Shown here: positions 8,525 to 17,422 of the stretch, one piece after another
Numbering within the stretch: the stretch's first letter is position 1
Layout of the letters: each line of letters starts with the position of its first letter
Assembly (NCBI GenBank): GCA_041494885.1
Contig: JBGQBO010000027.1
Span: 9,921 to 73,920 of the forward strand
Source of the DNA: JAIQFV01 sp041494885
GTDB taxonomy: Bacteria > Acidobacteriota > Terriglobia > JAIQFV01
Direction: 5' to 3'
Length of the DNA stretch: 64,000 bases
Notes under the pieces: model-generated
Database searches by the model: none
What the model saw: only the letters and a program-made list of their open reading frames with translations
Told to the model about the DNA's origin: nothing
Made by a program: the position numbers and the translations under genes

Positions 8525-9616
8525 ATGGCTCGCAAGCTGACATTTGACCGCTACTTGATTGCTGCTACCTTTGGGTTGATCTTCTATGGCCTTCTCATGG
8601 TGTACAGCGCCTCGGCCACCATCTCGATGGACCTCTACGGCTCCTCGTACATCTTTCTCGGAAAACAGGTGATGGGGCTGGTCCTGGGTTTGGTGTGCAT
8701 GGTCGTCGGGATGAATTGCGATTATCGAAAATGGCGCAATCCCACCTTTGTCTTCTCCTTCCTGTTCGTGTGCCAGATTTTATTGGTGTCTGTCTTCTTC
8801 CTGGATCGGTCACACAACACTCATCGATGGATCAAGCTGGGCTTGTTTTCATTGCAACCTTCAGAGATTGCCAAGCTGGGCTTGATTTTTTTCTTTGCTT
8901 ACTTTCTTGAAAGCCGTCTCCACCAGGTGAACGATATCCGGCGCACCCTGCTGCCGGCAGTCATGGTGATGGGTCTGACCGTGGCGTTGATTCTCAAAGA
9001 GCCGGACTTTGGAACTTCCATCGCCAGCACGATGATATGCGCAGCCATCTTGTTCGTCGCGGGGATTAACTGGCGCTGGTTTGCCGCCATCCCGGCCCTG
9101 GCCCTTCCTGTGTTTTATTTCGGGGTTTATCGAGTGCCTTACCGTTTTGACAGGATTACTGCGTTTATCGATCCTTGGAAAGACCCCTTGGGAAAAGGAT
9201 TCCAGATCATTCAATCATTGATTGCCATTGGAAGTGGGGGCATGGGCGGCGTGGGTTGGGTGCAGGGAAAGCAGAAACTATTTTACCTGCCGGAACCCCA
9301 AAATGACTTTATTTTTGCGGTCGTGGGAGAGGAACTGGGATTGTGGGGGACGGTCCTGATAGTCATCCTATTCATGGTGATTTTGAAGCGGGGACTGAAA
9401 GCCTCCCTGTCGGCTCCAGATTCTTATGGCATGCTGTTGGGAGTGGGCCTGACCGCGATGATCGCGTGCCAAGCCCTGATCAACATCAGCGTGGTGACCG
9501 GGCTCTTGCCGACGAAAGGAATCCCTTTACCTTTCATGAGTGCCGGAGGGTCTTCGCTGATAGTCAATTGCTTCGCGGTGGGCATCCTGCTGAATCTGTC
9601 GCAGCATTCGGATTGA
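8525..9616 (+). CDS. ftsW: Septal peptidoglycan polymerase FtsW (SEDS family)
   Basis: Integral membrane glycosyltransferase that polymerises lipid II at the septum together with FtsI. The 363 residues have about ten hydrophobic segments, start with the typical GLLMVYSAS helix near 20, and end with the family hallmark PLPFMSAGGSS before the last helix. Length matches the SEDS family (about 370-410). It lies between murD and murG, which distinguishes it from RodA. The start is ATG after a weakly matched ribosome-binding region. A 110-base gap from murD holds no gene. Confidence 0.95.
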   Translation: MARKLTFDRYLIAATFGLIFYGLLMVYSASATISMDLYGSSYIFLGKQVMGLVLGLVCMVVGMNCDYRKWRNPTFVFSFLFVCQILLVSVFFLDRSHNTHRWIKLGLFSLQPSEIAKLGLIFFFAYFLESRLHQVNDIRRTLLPAVMVMGLTVALILKEPDFGTSIASTMICAAILFVAGINWRWFAAIPALALPVFYFGVYRVPYRFDRITAFIDPWKDPLGKGFQIIQSLIAIGSGGMGGVGWVQGKQKLFYLPEPQNDFIFAVVGEELGLWGTVLIVILFMVILKRGLKASLSAPDSYGMLLGVGLTAMIACQALINISVVTGLLPTKGIPLPFMSAGGSSLIVNCFAVGILLNLSQHSD

Positions 9617-9697
9617 GACCGAGAGGACCATGGTGTTGGGAGGGGACCGGTCGAGGAGGCTCTCCACAGTCCGTCGGGAGAGGTTGAACCGAGGCGT

Positions 9698-10771
9698 ATG
9701 AATATCCTGTTCGCGGGGGGAGGCACGGGGGGGCACGTTTTCCCTGCGATTGCGGTGGCTGAAGCGCTTTCGGGGCGGGCAGAAGTGCTGCAGGTTCTCT
9801 TTGTCGGCTCAGATCGTGGATTGGAGGCGCGCATTATTCCACAGAAGGGGTATCCGTTCGAAGCCATGTCAGCCGGCGCGCTAAAAGGGAAGTCGGCTTC
9901 GGACAGACTGATGACGATTCTCAGCTTGCCGCGGAGTGTTCGCACCGCCGGGCGGATTGTCGATCGCTTTTCCCCGCATGTGGTCGTGGGGATTGGCGGG
10001 TACGCCTCAGCGCCCGTCGTAATAGCGGCGGCTTTGCGGGGGCGGCCCCGAATGGTCCTTGAGCAAAACGTGATGCCGGGGCTCGCCAACCGATTGCTGG
10101 CCTACTGCGTAACCCAGGGAGCAGTAAACTTTGCCGAATCGCTGCGCTACTTCCCCGGGAATGCAGTCGTCACCGGCAATCCCGTGCGTCAGGAGTTTTT
10201 CCGGATCGGTCCTCCACCCCGTGAAGCGGCCTTTACCGTATTGATTTTCGGGGGCAGTCAGGGGGCTCATGCAATCAACACGGCGGTCATGGAAGCGCTT
10301 CCTTACCTCGTTGAACTCCGCACGCAGGTACATTTCATTCATCAGACAGGAGAAAAAGATGCTGAGATGGTTCGGGCTGCCTATATGACAAACGGGTATT
10401 CGGCGGACGTTCGACCATTTTTTGACGATCTGCCGAAGCAGTTTGGACTGGCCCACCTGGTCGTTGCGCGCTCCGGTGCCTCGGCCCTTGCGGAAATTGC
10501 CGCGACCGCAAGGCCATCGATCCTGATTCCTTTTCCAGCGGCGGCGGACGACCATCAACGCAGAAACGCAGAAGTCTTTGCCCGCCAGGGCGCCTCCATC
10601 TTGATTGACCAGAGGATTCTTACTGGAGAAAGGCTGGCCCGGGTCCTCCGTTTGCAAATGAATAACTCCGGGAGGCGGGAGGAGATGTCTCGTGCGGCCT
10701 CCTCGCTTTCATTTCCCGATGCCGCCTCGCGGATTGCTGATCTTATTGAAGCCTTGGCATCAAAGACATGA
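9698..10771 (+). CDS. murG: UDP-GlcNAc:lipid I N-acetylglucosamine transferase MurG
   Basis: Membrane-associated glycosyltransferase (GT28) turning lipid I into lipid II on the cytoplasmic face. The 357 residues begin with the glycine-rich GGGTGGHVFPA loop and include GSDRGLEARIIP, the VGIGGYASAP helix and the second glycine loop GGSQGAHAIN of the donor-binding domain. The start has GAGG about five bases upstream (CCGAGGCGT before ATG). Length is the family norm. It sits between ftsW and murC. Confidence 0.97.
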   Translation: MNILFAGGGTGGHVFPAIAVAEALSGRAEVLQVLFVGSDRGLEARIIPQKGYPFEAMSAGALKGKSASDRLMTILSLPRSVRTAGRIVDRFSPHVVVGIGGYASAPVVIAAALRGRPRMVLEQNVMPGLANRLLAYCVTQGAVNFAESLRYFPGNAVVTGNPVRQEFFRIGPPPREAAFTVLIFGGSQGAHAINTAVMEALPYLVELRTQVHFIHQTGEKDAEMVRAAYMTNGYSADVRPFFDDLPKQFGLAHLVVARSGASALAEIAATARPSILIPFPAAADDHQRRNAEVFARQGASILIDQRILTGERLARVLRLQMNNSGRREEMSRAASSLSFPDAASRIADLIEALASKT

Positions 10772-10827
10772 AAGAGCGTGAACCCGGCGCCCCCATGTGA
10801 AAATATCCACGGAAATCCAGAGGGAAA

Positions 10828-12234
10828 GTGTTTAAACGATTTCAAAGGATTCATTTTGTCGGAATTGGCGGCATTGGAATGAGCGGAATCGCGGAGCTCC
10901 TGCTCAACCTCGGTTATGCGGTCTCCGGGTCGGACCTCAAATTGTCGCCGACCACCGAGCGGCTGTCACAGCTGGGGGCAAAGATTTACCTGGGGCACGA
11001 CGCGGCCCATGTTCGCGAGGCCCACGTCGTGGTTTTTTCGTCAGCGGTCGATTCGCAGAATCCCGAGCTAGCCGAAGCCCGCCGCCGGCAACAGCCGGTG
11101 ATTCCCCGCGCCGAGATGCTGGCGGAACTGATGCGACTGAAGTACGGGATTGCAGTGGCGGGGGCCCATGGCAAAACCACGACCACCTCCTTGGTGGCTT
11201 CAGTGCTCAACGAAGCGAAGTTCGATCCGACCCTCATTGTCGGAGGACGGTTGAATGCGTTCGGGATCAATGCCCGCCTCGGAGGGGGGGAGTGGATGGT
11301 GGTGGAGGCGGACGAGAGCGACCGCTCGTTTTTGAAAATCGATCCTACTATCGCCGTCATTACCAATATCGACCGGGAACACCTCGACCACTATCGAGAT
11401 CTCGCCGACATCCAGGAGGCTTTCGTTTCCTTTGCCAATAAGGTTCCTTTTTATGGGAGCGTGATCGCCTGCGTGGACGACGGGCCCACACGCGCCATCC
11501 TCCCGAGACTGGAGCGGCGAGTGGTGACCTATGGACACTCGGAGGCGGCCGAATTGCGGGTGACTGCGGTGAGGCTGAGGCGATTTGAATCTGATTTTGA
11601 AGTGCAGATCAAAGGCCGCACGCTCGGGAAATTTCAATTGCGGATCCCCGGACTCCACAATATCCTGAATGCAACGGCGGCCGTGGCAGTCGGGTTGGAA
11701 CTGAATGCCCCGCTGGGGGCAATCCAACAAGGGCTGGCGGAATTTCGCGGCACGGAGCGCCGGTTTGAACTCAAAGGGGAACACCGGGGCATCGTCGTGA
11801 TTGATGACTATGGCCATCATCCCGCGGAGATCACTGCCACTTTGACGACCCTGAGACAGTGTGGATTCCGGCGCGCTTTCGTCGTTTTTCAGCCGCATCG
11901 CTATTCACGGACAAAATTCCTGTTCGATGATTTCCTCCACGCCTTTGACGAGGCCGACGAAGTGGTGCTCACCGAGATTTATCCTGCCTCAGAACTGCCC
12001 ATCGAAGGGATCAGCGGGCGATCGCTTGCCACGGGGATAGAACAGCAATCCCGCGCCCAAATCCATTTTGTTCCCCGGATGGAGGATATAGCGGTTTTCC
12101 TGCTCCCCCGGCTTCGTTCCGGTGATGTGGTCTTGACGTTGGGGGCGGGCAATATCGGGATGGCGGGAGACCAACTGCTCAACTTGCTTGCCGGGCAGGA
12201 AGATAGGGTGCCGCAGCGGAAGGCAGGGGGATGA
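10828..12234 (+). CDS. murC: UDP-MurNAc:L-alanine ligase MurC
   Basis: Cytoplasmic ligase adding the first stem-peptide residue, 468 residues. The N-terminal dinucleotide-like fold is FVGIGGIGMSGIAE; the P-loop is GAHGKTTTT with Lys116; DDYGHHPAEI marks the C-terminal domain. The start is GTG, with AGAGGGA a few bases upstream. Normally murB and often ddl follow murC in the cluster; here ftsQ follows after 76 bases, so those enzymes must be encoded elsewhere. The gap contains only a small 5-bp stem (12238-12252). Confidence 0.96.
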   Translation: MFKRFQRIHFVGIGGIGMSGIAELLLNLGYAVSGSDLKLSPTTERLSQLGAKIYLGHDAAHVREAHVVVFSSAVDSQNPELAEARRRQQPVIPRAEMLAELMRLKYGIAVAGAHGKTTTTSLVASVLNEAKFDPTLIVGGRLNAFGINARLGGGEWMVVEADESDRSFLKIDPTIAVITNIDREHLDHYRDLADIQEAFVSFANKVPFYGSVIACVDDGPTRAILPRLERRVVTYGHSEAAELRVTAVRLRRFESDFEVQIKGRTLGKFQLRIPGLHNILNATAAVAVGLELNAPLGAIQQGLAEFRGTERRFELKGEHRGIVVIDDYGHHPAEITATLTTLRQCGFRRAFVVFQPHRYSRTKFLFDDFLHAFDEADEVVLTEIYPASELPIEGISGRSLATGIEQQSRAQIHFVPRMEDIAVFLLPRLRSGDVVLTLGAGNIGMAGDQLLNLLAGQEDRVPQRKAGG

Positions 12235-12310
12235 GGTGGCCCTAAATGGGCCCGATCACCGTCCTGGAAGAAGCATTTAATCATAGAAAGCGAGCTGATC
12301 GCTCAAGAGA

Positions 12311-13207
12311 ATGAATCCCATGGGACGCAACGAAATCAACAAAGACGAAGAACGTGACTCCTTCGAAGAGACGCCGTACTTGCGGCGTCAACGGGCCATC
12401 TCGGTCAAACGAACCCAGGTGGAACCCAGCAAGCTGATCTTCGTACTTCGAATTTTTTGCGTGTTGGTGGTTCTGGCGGGACTGGGGATCAGCACGCGTC
12501 GCTTCGTGGATTATGCCACCACGTCTCCGAGATTCCAGCTCAGCATCCGTGAGGTCAGAGGGCTGCGCAACCTCTCCGAGGCGAGTGTCATGCAGCAACT
12601 GGCACCCTTGATCGGACAGAACATCTTTCGCGCCAATTACGAGGACCGGATCCGCGCCCTGAAGCAGATCCCCTGGGTGGAATCCGTGGAGTTCCTCCGG
12701 TTTTGGCCCGCCTCGCTTTCGGTCATTATCACGGAACGCGTCCCGGTGGGCTACGCGCTCATCGGGGGGGCCGTGGAACTCATCGATAAGGATGGCGTGC
12801 CACTTGGGGCGTCAAGAGAGACGCAGCAGCACTTCGATTTTCCGATCGTGCGAGGCCTGGCGCCTGAAAACACCGCCGATGATCACGCCATCAATCGCCG
12901 TCGCATCGGCCAGTACCTGGAACTCCTCAAGGAACTGGAGAGCGGGCAGGAGGGTTATTCGGTCGATCTGTCCGAGGTCGATGTGTCCGATTTGAATGAT
13001 GTGAGGGTGATTCTCAAAGACGACCCCATCCTGGTTCACCTCGGCCACGAAAACCTGCTTCCGCGGTTCAAACTCTATCTCGCCAACATCAAGAAGTTGA
13101 AGCAGGATTACCCCGACATTGATGCCGTGGATCTGCGATTCAAGGATCAAATCATCATCAAGCGTCAGGAAACCTCCAAAGAGCCGAGGTCGAAGACGTC
13201 GTCCTGA
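12311..13207 (+). CDS. ftsQ: Cell division protein FtsQ (POTRA domain)
   Basis: A 298-residue bitopic inner-membrane protein linking early and late divisome parts. A charged cytoplasmic tail of about 40 residues is followed by a single helix at 42-60 and a POTRA domain at about 76-145 (SIREVRGLRNLSE, then QIPWVESVEFLRFWP and ITERVPVGY). The remainder is the beta domain typical of FtsQ. Two ATG codons (12311 and 12320) are possible starts; neither has a strong ribosome-binding site. Position before ftsA and ftsZ supports the name. Confidence 0.92.
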   Translation: MNPMGRNEINKDEERDSFEETPYLRRQRAISVKRTQVEPSKLIFVLRIFCVLVVLAGLGISTRRFVDYATTSPRFQLSIREVRGLRNLSEASVMQQLAPLIGQNIFRANYEDRIRALKQIPWVESVEFLRFWPASLSVIITERVPVGYALIGGAVELIDKDGVPLGASRETQQHFDFPIVRGLAPENTADDHAINRRRIGQYLELLKELESGQEGYSVDLSEVDVSDLNDVRVILKDDPILVHLGHENLLPRFKLYLANIKKLKQDYPDIDAVDLRFKDQIIIKRQETSKEPRSKTSS

Positions 13208-13240
13208 GAATGTTTGTGGCAAAGGGCAGGGAAGGGGACC

Positions 13241-14470
13241 TTGACTAAAGACGATCGATTCATCGTAGGTTTGGATGTGGGCACGACGGAGACCCGCGCG
13301 CTCATCTGCGAGGTCGCCAGCGACGGGCATCTGGAAGTCGCAGGGTTCGGCCGTGCCGAATCGAAGGGCCTTCGCCAGGGCGTCGTGGTGAAGCTTGATG
13401 AGGCGGTCCAATCCATCAAGAAAGCGCTCGAAGAAGCGGAGTTGATGGCGGGGGTGCAGGCCGAATCCGTTTTCGTTTCCCTCGGCGGCAAGCAGATCAA
13501 GAGTCTGAATAGCCAGGGCGCCATCGCGGTGCTGGGACGAAACCGGGAGATCACCCGGGAGGACATTCGCCGCGTCCTCGAGGCTGCCCAGGCCGTCGCC
13601 TTGCCCTCCGATCGTGAAATCACGCACGTCCTTCGGCAGCAGTTTATTGTGGATGAGCAGGATGGGATCGATGATCCCCTGGGAATGTTGGGGACGCGCC
13701 TCGAAGTGAGTGTCCATATCATTACGAGTCCCGTTACAGCCGCCCAGAATGTCGTGACGGCGGCGAATCGTTCGGGCGCTTTTGTGAAGGGGACGGTGCT
13801 TCAGTCTCTGGCGGCGGCCGAGGCCACCCTCGCGCATGATGAAAAGGAATTGGGGGTGGCCCTGGTGGCTCTGGGGAGCGGAACCAGCGACCTCGCCATT
13901 TTTCACCATGGCTCGGTCTGGCACACTTCGGTAGTGCCTATTGGGGGCGAACACATCACCAGCGATTTGGCGGTGGGGTTGCGTACCCCCATCCCCGAGG
14001 CCGAACGGCTCAAACAGGAACAGGGCTGCGCCATGACTCTGCTGGTGACCGAGGATCGGGAGGTGGAGGTGTCCGGGGTGGGCAGCCGGAGGACGCGCTC
14101 GGTTTCGCGAAGGCTCCTTTGTGACATTATTCAACCGCGTGTTGAGGAAATCCTCAGCCATGTGCGGGACGAGATCCGCAATACCGGGCTTGAAAAACAA
14201 TTGGGCTCGGGGGTCGTCATCACTGGCGGCAACTCTAAACTGCATGGAATGCTGGAGCTGGCTGAGCAGATTTTGAATTTGCCGGTACGCCAGGGTATAC
14301 CGGAAGGGCTGAATGGACTGGACGCTACGGTGAACAACCCCAGCCTCGCAACGACGGTGGGGCTGGTGCGCTACGGCAATAGGATCCGCATGGCCAAACA
14401 AGCCGGCGAAAGGCGAGCCTCCGGCCTGATGGGACGCGCCGTCGAGCGGCTGAGAAATATCTTTCAATAG
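13241..14470 (+). CDS. ftsA: Cell division protein FtsA
   Basis: Actin-like ATPase that tethers FtsZ to the inner membrane. The 409 residues open with the phosphate-1 motif IVGLDVGTTETRA, contain the SHS2-type 1C domain, the GSGTSDLAIFHHG phosphate-2 region and GGNSKLHGM, and end in an amphipathic helix (GRAVERLRNIFQ) that serves as the membrane anchor. The start chosen is TTG at 13241, just before the conserved beginning and after AGGGAAGGGG; a TTG at 13214 would add nine residues. The gene follows ftsQ and precedes ftsZ. Confidence 0.94.
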   Translation: MTKDDRFIVGLDVGTTETRALICEVASDGHLEVAGFGRAESKGLRQGVVVKLDEAVQSIKKALEEAELMAGVQAESVFVSLGGKQIKSLNSQGAIAVLGRNREITREDIRRVLEAAQAVALPSDREITHVLRQQFIVDEQDGIDDPLGMLGTRLEVSVHIITSPVTAAQNVVTAANRSGAFVKGTVLQSLAAAEATLAHDEKELGVALVALGSGTSDLAIFHHGSVWHTSVVPIGGEHITSDLAVGLRTPIPEAERLKQEQGCAMTLLVTEDREVEVSGVGSRRTRSVSRRLLCDIIQPRVEEILSHVRDEIRNTGLEKQLGSGVVITGGNSKLHGMLELAEQILNLPVRQGIPEGLNGLDATVNNPSLATTVGLVRYGNRIRMAKQAGERRASGLMGRAVERLRNIFQ

Positions 14471-14492
14471 GCTCTTTTTGTTTGCAAAATCG

Positions 14493-14577
14493 AAATCGCG
14501 GGCGTAAGTTGACTCTCTAAACTTCGGTACGGCCTTCCAGGATGCGCACCCTGGCCCGCTCCAACGGCCCGCGATTT
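14493..14577 (+). promoter_or_regulatory. Nested inverted repeat in the ftsA-ftsZ spacer, upstream of the ftsZ ribosome-binding site
   Basis: AAATCGCGGGC at 14493-14503 is exactly complementary to GCCCGCGATTT at 14567-14577. The 63-base loop contains a second stem, CCAGG (14537-14541) with CCTGG (14550-14554). The 3' arm ends 19 bases before the AAGGAG at 14597-14602 that serves ftsZ. No run of T follows, so it is not a standard terminator. It could be an mRNA processing or stability element, or a protein-binding site; function is inferred only from position. Confidence 0.7.
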
Positions 14578-14613
14578 AAAACCAAAATTTCATCGCAAGG
14601 AGTAAATGACAGC

Positions 14614-15783
14614 ATGACTGAAACTGCTAATGGCATTCGTCTAGCTTTTAATGATTCTCCCAGGAACCATGCCAAGATCAAGGTCATCGGCGTCGGGGGC
14701 GGTGGAGGAAACGCCGTCAATCGGATGATTGATGCCAAGATTGAAGGCGTTGAATTCATGGTCGCCAACACCGATCTTCAGGCGCTCAAGATCTCAAAAG
14801 CACCTATCAAGATTCAGCTGGGGGAAAAACTGACCAAAGGCTTGGGCGCTGGAGCCAACCCGGCGATTGGCCGACAGGCGGCTTTGGAGGATTCTGACAA
14901 GCTCCTCGAGGTCCTGGAGGGGGCGGACATGATCTTTGTCACTTCCGGCTTGGGTGGAGGCACGGGCACCGGAGCCGCCCCCATCATCGCCACGCTGGGA
15001 GGGGAGTTGGGAGCCTTGACGGTCGCGGTGGTCACTTCGCCGTTCCTGTTTGAAGGGCGGAAACGGATGCGGCAGGCCGAACAGGGAATGGAGGAGTTGC
15101 GCGATTGCGTCGACACCGTGATCTCGATTCCGAACGAACGCCTGCTGCAGTGCGTGGAACGTGGGACGAGCCTTTTTGACGCGTTCCGTGTGGCGGACGA
15201 TATTTTGCGCCAGGCGGTTCAAGGGATCTCCGATATCATCACCATCCCGGGAATCATCAATCGCGACTTTGCTGATGTGAAGGCGATTATGGAGGATATG
15301 GGCATGGCCGTCATGGGGACGGGGATCGCTTCGGGTGAGAACCGGGCCATCGAAGCCGCCACCAAAGCGATTTCTTCGCCCCTGCTCGAGGATCAGTCCG
15401 TCAATGGGGCTAAAGGTGTCCTCATCAATATCACCGGCTCCAGCAACCTTATGCTCCACGAGGTTCATGATGCCTCCTCGATCATCTTCAAGGCCGCTCA
15501 CGAGGATGCGAACATTATCTTCGGCGCCGTGCTGGATGATGCCATGGGAGACAACATCAAAATCACGGTCATCGCCACGGGGTTTGGTCCCGAGAATCCG
15601 GCTCGCGAGAAATCCAAGAATGCCGAGCTGCTCCAAAAACTCCGCCTTCCCAGACCGGGGAATGGTGCGTCGGGGTCCGCAGCCACTGTGCCGCAAAATA
15701 ACGAGGTCATGGGACCGGCTAATGGATTTGAGGAAAAAGAGTTGATTGATGTTCCCACGTTCCTTCGAAGGAAGGCGCAGTAA
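14614..15783 (+). CDS. ftsZ: Cell division GTPase FtsZ
   Basis: Tubulin-like GTPase forming the Z ring, 389 residues. The N-terminal strand and glycine loop read KVIGVGGGGGNAVNRM; the tubulin signature GGGTGTGAAP lies at about 114-123; DFADVKAIM follows near 210; a proline/glycine-rich linker leads to the conserved C-terminal peptide DVPTFLRRKAQ that binds FtsA. The start is ATG at 14614, 11 bases after AAGGAG; the ORF extends further up in frame but without a ribosome-binding site. A four-codon ORF at 14606-14617 overlaps the start as ATGA. A strong inverted repeat precedes the site. Confidence 0.97.
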   Translation: MTETANGIRLAFNDSPRNHAKIKVIGVGGGGGNAVNRMIDAKIEGVEFMVANTDLQALKISKAPIKIQLGEKLTKGLGAGANPAIGRQAALEDSDKLLEVLEGADMIFVTSGLGGGTGTGAAPIIATLGGELGALTVAVVTSPFLFEGRKRMRQAEQGMEELRDCVDTVISIPNERLLQCVERGTSLFDAFRVADDILRQAVQGISDIITIPGIINRDFADVKAIMEDMGMAVMGTGIASGENRAIEAATKAISSPLLEDQSVNGAKGVLINITGSSNLMLHEVHDASSIIFKAAHEDANIIFGAVLDDAMGDNIKITVIATGFGPENPAREKSKNAELLQKLRLPRPGNGASGSAATVPQNNEVMGPANGFEEKELIDVPTFLRRKAQ

Positions 15784-16130
15784 TCGATTGGACATGTAGC
15801 GATGAAGGATTGAATCGAGGGGTTCAGAAACTGCTTCGGTCCGCTGCTCGCTCCTATACTCCAACAAACGGGCCACGAAGCACTTGGCGGCGATTTACTG
15901 CGGGGTGTCGCCATACTCCAAGAATTTCATGTCGAGTGGTAGTCAAATCTGGACGTGCGCGCGACCCCCCTTCAGAGTTCAAGGAGAGGCCTTTCCGTGA
16001 GTCCTGAGATTGCGCGGGGCCGCTAAAATCGTATTTCCCGTCACGGTCCGATGCTCTCCCCCCTTCTTCCAGTTTGAAATCCAGGGTGACGCGACTCTTC
16101 CTGAAGCGGGCGTATGGAATCAAAGAGCCG
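15784..16130. other. Gene-free spacer after ftsZ
   Basis: The space between the convergent ends of ftsZ and the transglutaminase-like gene. No convincing coding frame is seen. An imperfect stem (TGGCG at 15885-15889 with CGCCA at 15909-15913, extended by G-T pairs) is the only structure noticed; it lacks a following T run. Confidence 0.6.
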
Positions 16131-17141
16131 CTAACGGACATCCTCAAACGAGAACTTCCGGGCGATGTGTGAGAATTCCTTCCCATCTACCTCCGCATAA
16201 GGATACACAAAGTAGTTCAGGGGTTTTCCCGCCTGGGGCGGCGCCAGTTCGAGATCCCTCCCCTGAGTGAATTGCACCCGATTGACATCCAGGGTTCCAA
16301 AGAAATAATCCGCTTTCTGTTTGTTCTTGCTGGCCTCGGAGCTGTCGACGGGGACCCAGCCGACTCCCTTAATATAAAATTCCGCCCAACAATGGTACCC
16401 CGCAATCTCCCCGGCACTTTGGTCCTCAGGAACCGGGAAGCCGATCTCAAATTTGGCGGGGATACCCACGGACCGAACCATCCCAATGAAAAGGGAATGG
16501 AAGTCGGTGCAGTTCCCTTGCTTGGCATCACAGGCATAAAGGGCGTCCCCGCGACCCCAGCCGGTACCACTCTTGTCATATTTCAGAGTCCATGTTACGT
16601 AATCATAAATGGCCCGCACCTTGGCCAACGGTGTGGTCTTCCCCTCGGTCACCTGGAGGGCGAGGTCCCGGATCTTACCGGAGATGGGAACCATATTGTC
16701 CGGCCTCAGATATTTATCGGTATCCGGCATGTCGCTTGACGATGCAGAGGACCCCCCCTTGATCGGATTCGCCACTTCCTTTCGATACTCCTTACGCGTG
16801 ACTCTAAACCTGACTTCCACCATTAAGGGAGGATTGGTTGGCTTATCCACTTCCATGAAAAGCACGGAGTTTCCGTAGCGGTTCTCGGAGCCTACCCGAT
16901 AGGGAGAGGACGAAGTGATCTTCAAATCTGAGATGGTCTGATTCGAGTCACTGAGCGGAAGAGGGAGCCAGAATTTGAGTGTGCTCGAGCCTTCCGGCAA
17001 CTCCTTAACCGTCGCAGAATACGTGAAATTGAATGATCGTTGTGCCGGCGTAGTGGAACTCAAAGTGACGTCTCTCTTAAGAAAAAGCACCAGTGTCGCC
17101 AACAACAGTAGAACGGTGACCGCAATCGCTCTCTTCTTCAT
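16131..17141 (-). CDS. Exported transglutaminase-like cysteine protease-fold protein
   Basis: A 336-residue protein with an N-terminal hydrophobic segment (about 5-20, KKRAIAVTVLLLLATLVLFL), so exported or membrane-anchored. Residues about 35-120 form a beta-rich N-terminal domain (LKFWLPLPLSD), followed by a transglutaminase core: Cys211 in GNCTDFHSLFIGM, His250 in GYHCWAEFY and Asp266 in WVPVDSSEA give the complete catalytic triad of the transglutaminase/peptidase fold. In bacteria such proteins are thought to act as peptidases or peptide ligases; the substrate is unknown. It reads toward ftsZ. A decayed paralogue lies just upstream (17423-17959). Confidence 0.85.
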   Translation of the reverse strand: MKKRAIAVTVLLLLATLVLFLKRDVTLSSTTPAQRSFNFTYSATVKELPEGSSTLKFWLPLPLSDSNQTISDLKITSSSPYRVGSENRYGNSVLFMEVDKPTNPPLMVEVRFRVTRKEYRKEVANPIKGGSSASSSDMPDTDKYLRPDNMVPISGKIRDLALQVTEGKTTPLAKVRAIYDYVTWTLKYDKSGTGWGRGDALYACDAKQGNCTDFHSLFIGMVRSVGIPAKFEIGFPVPEDQSAGEIAGYHCWAEFYIKGVGWVPVDSSEASKNKQKADYFFGTLDVNRVQFTQGRDLELAPPQAGKPLNYFVYPYAEVDGKEFSHIARKFSFEDVR

Positions 17142-17422
17142 GGTTCACACTCCACAGGGTTAGAGTTGAGGTTTTTACCGCTCCCGATCCATGGATCGGG
17201 GTCACTCCAGAACTGCATTTTGGGAATCAAAAGAAAAGTGATTCTAAACGAACAAGGAGTCTGGTGTCCAGCAAAGTTCGAAGCCCGCGGCCCGTCAGGT
17301 CAATCCTCAACTCGGAGAGCGGAGCCCGCTTCAATCTTAGGTCCGGGATGTTCATTGGAGGGCGAACGGAACCATTTGTCAGGTTGATTCCCAAGCATGT
17401 CAAACGCAAAAAAGGGGATCAA

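Noticed and set aside
15885..15913. Stem-loop after ftsZ as a transcription terminator
   Set aside because: The stem is short and relies on G-T pairs, and no T run follows; it lies about 100 bases after the stop.
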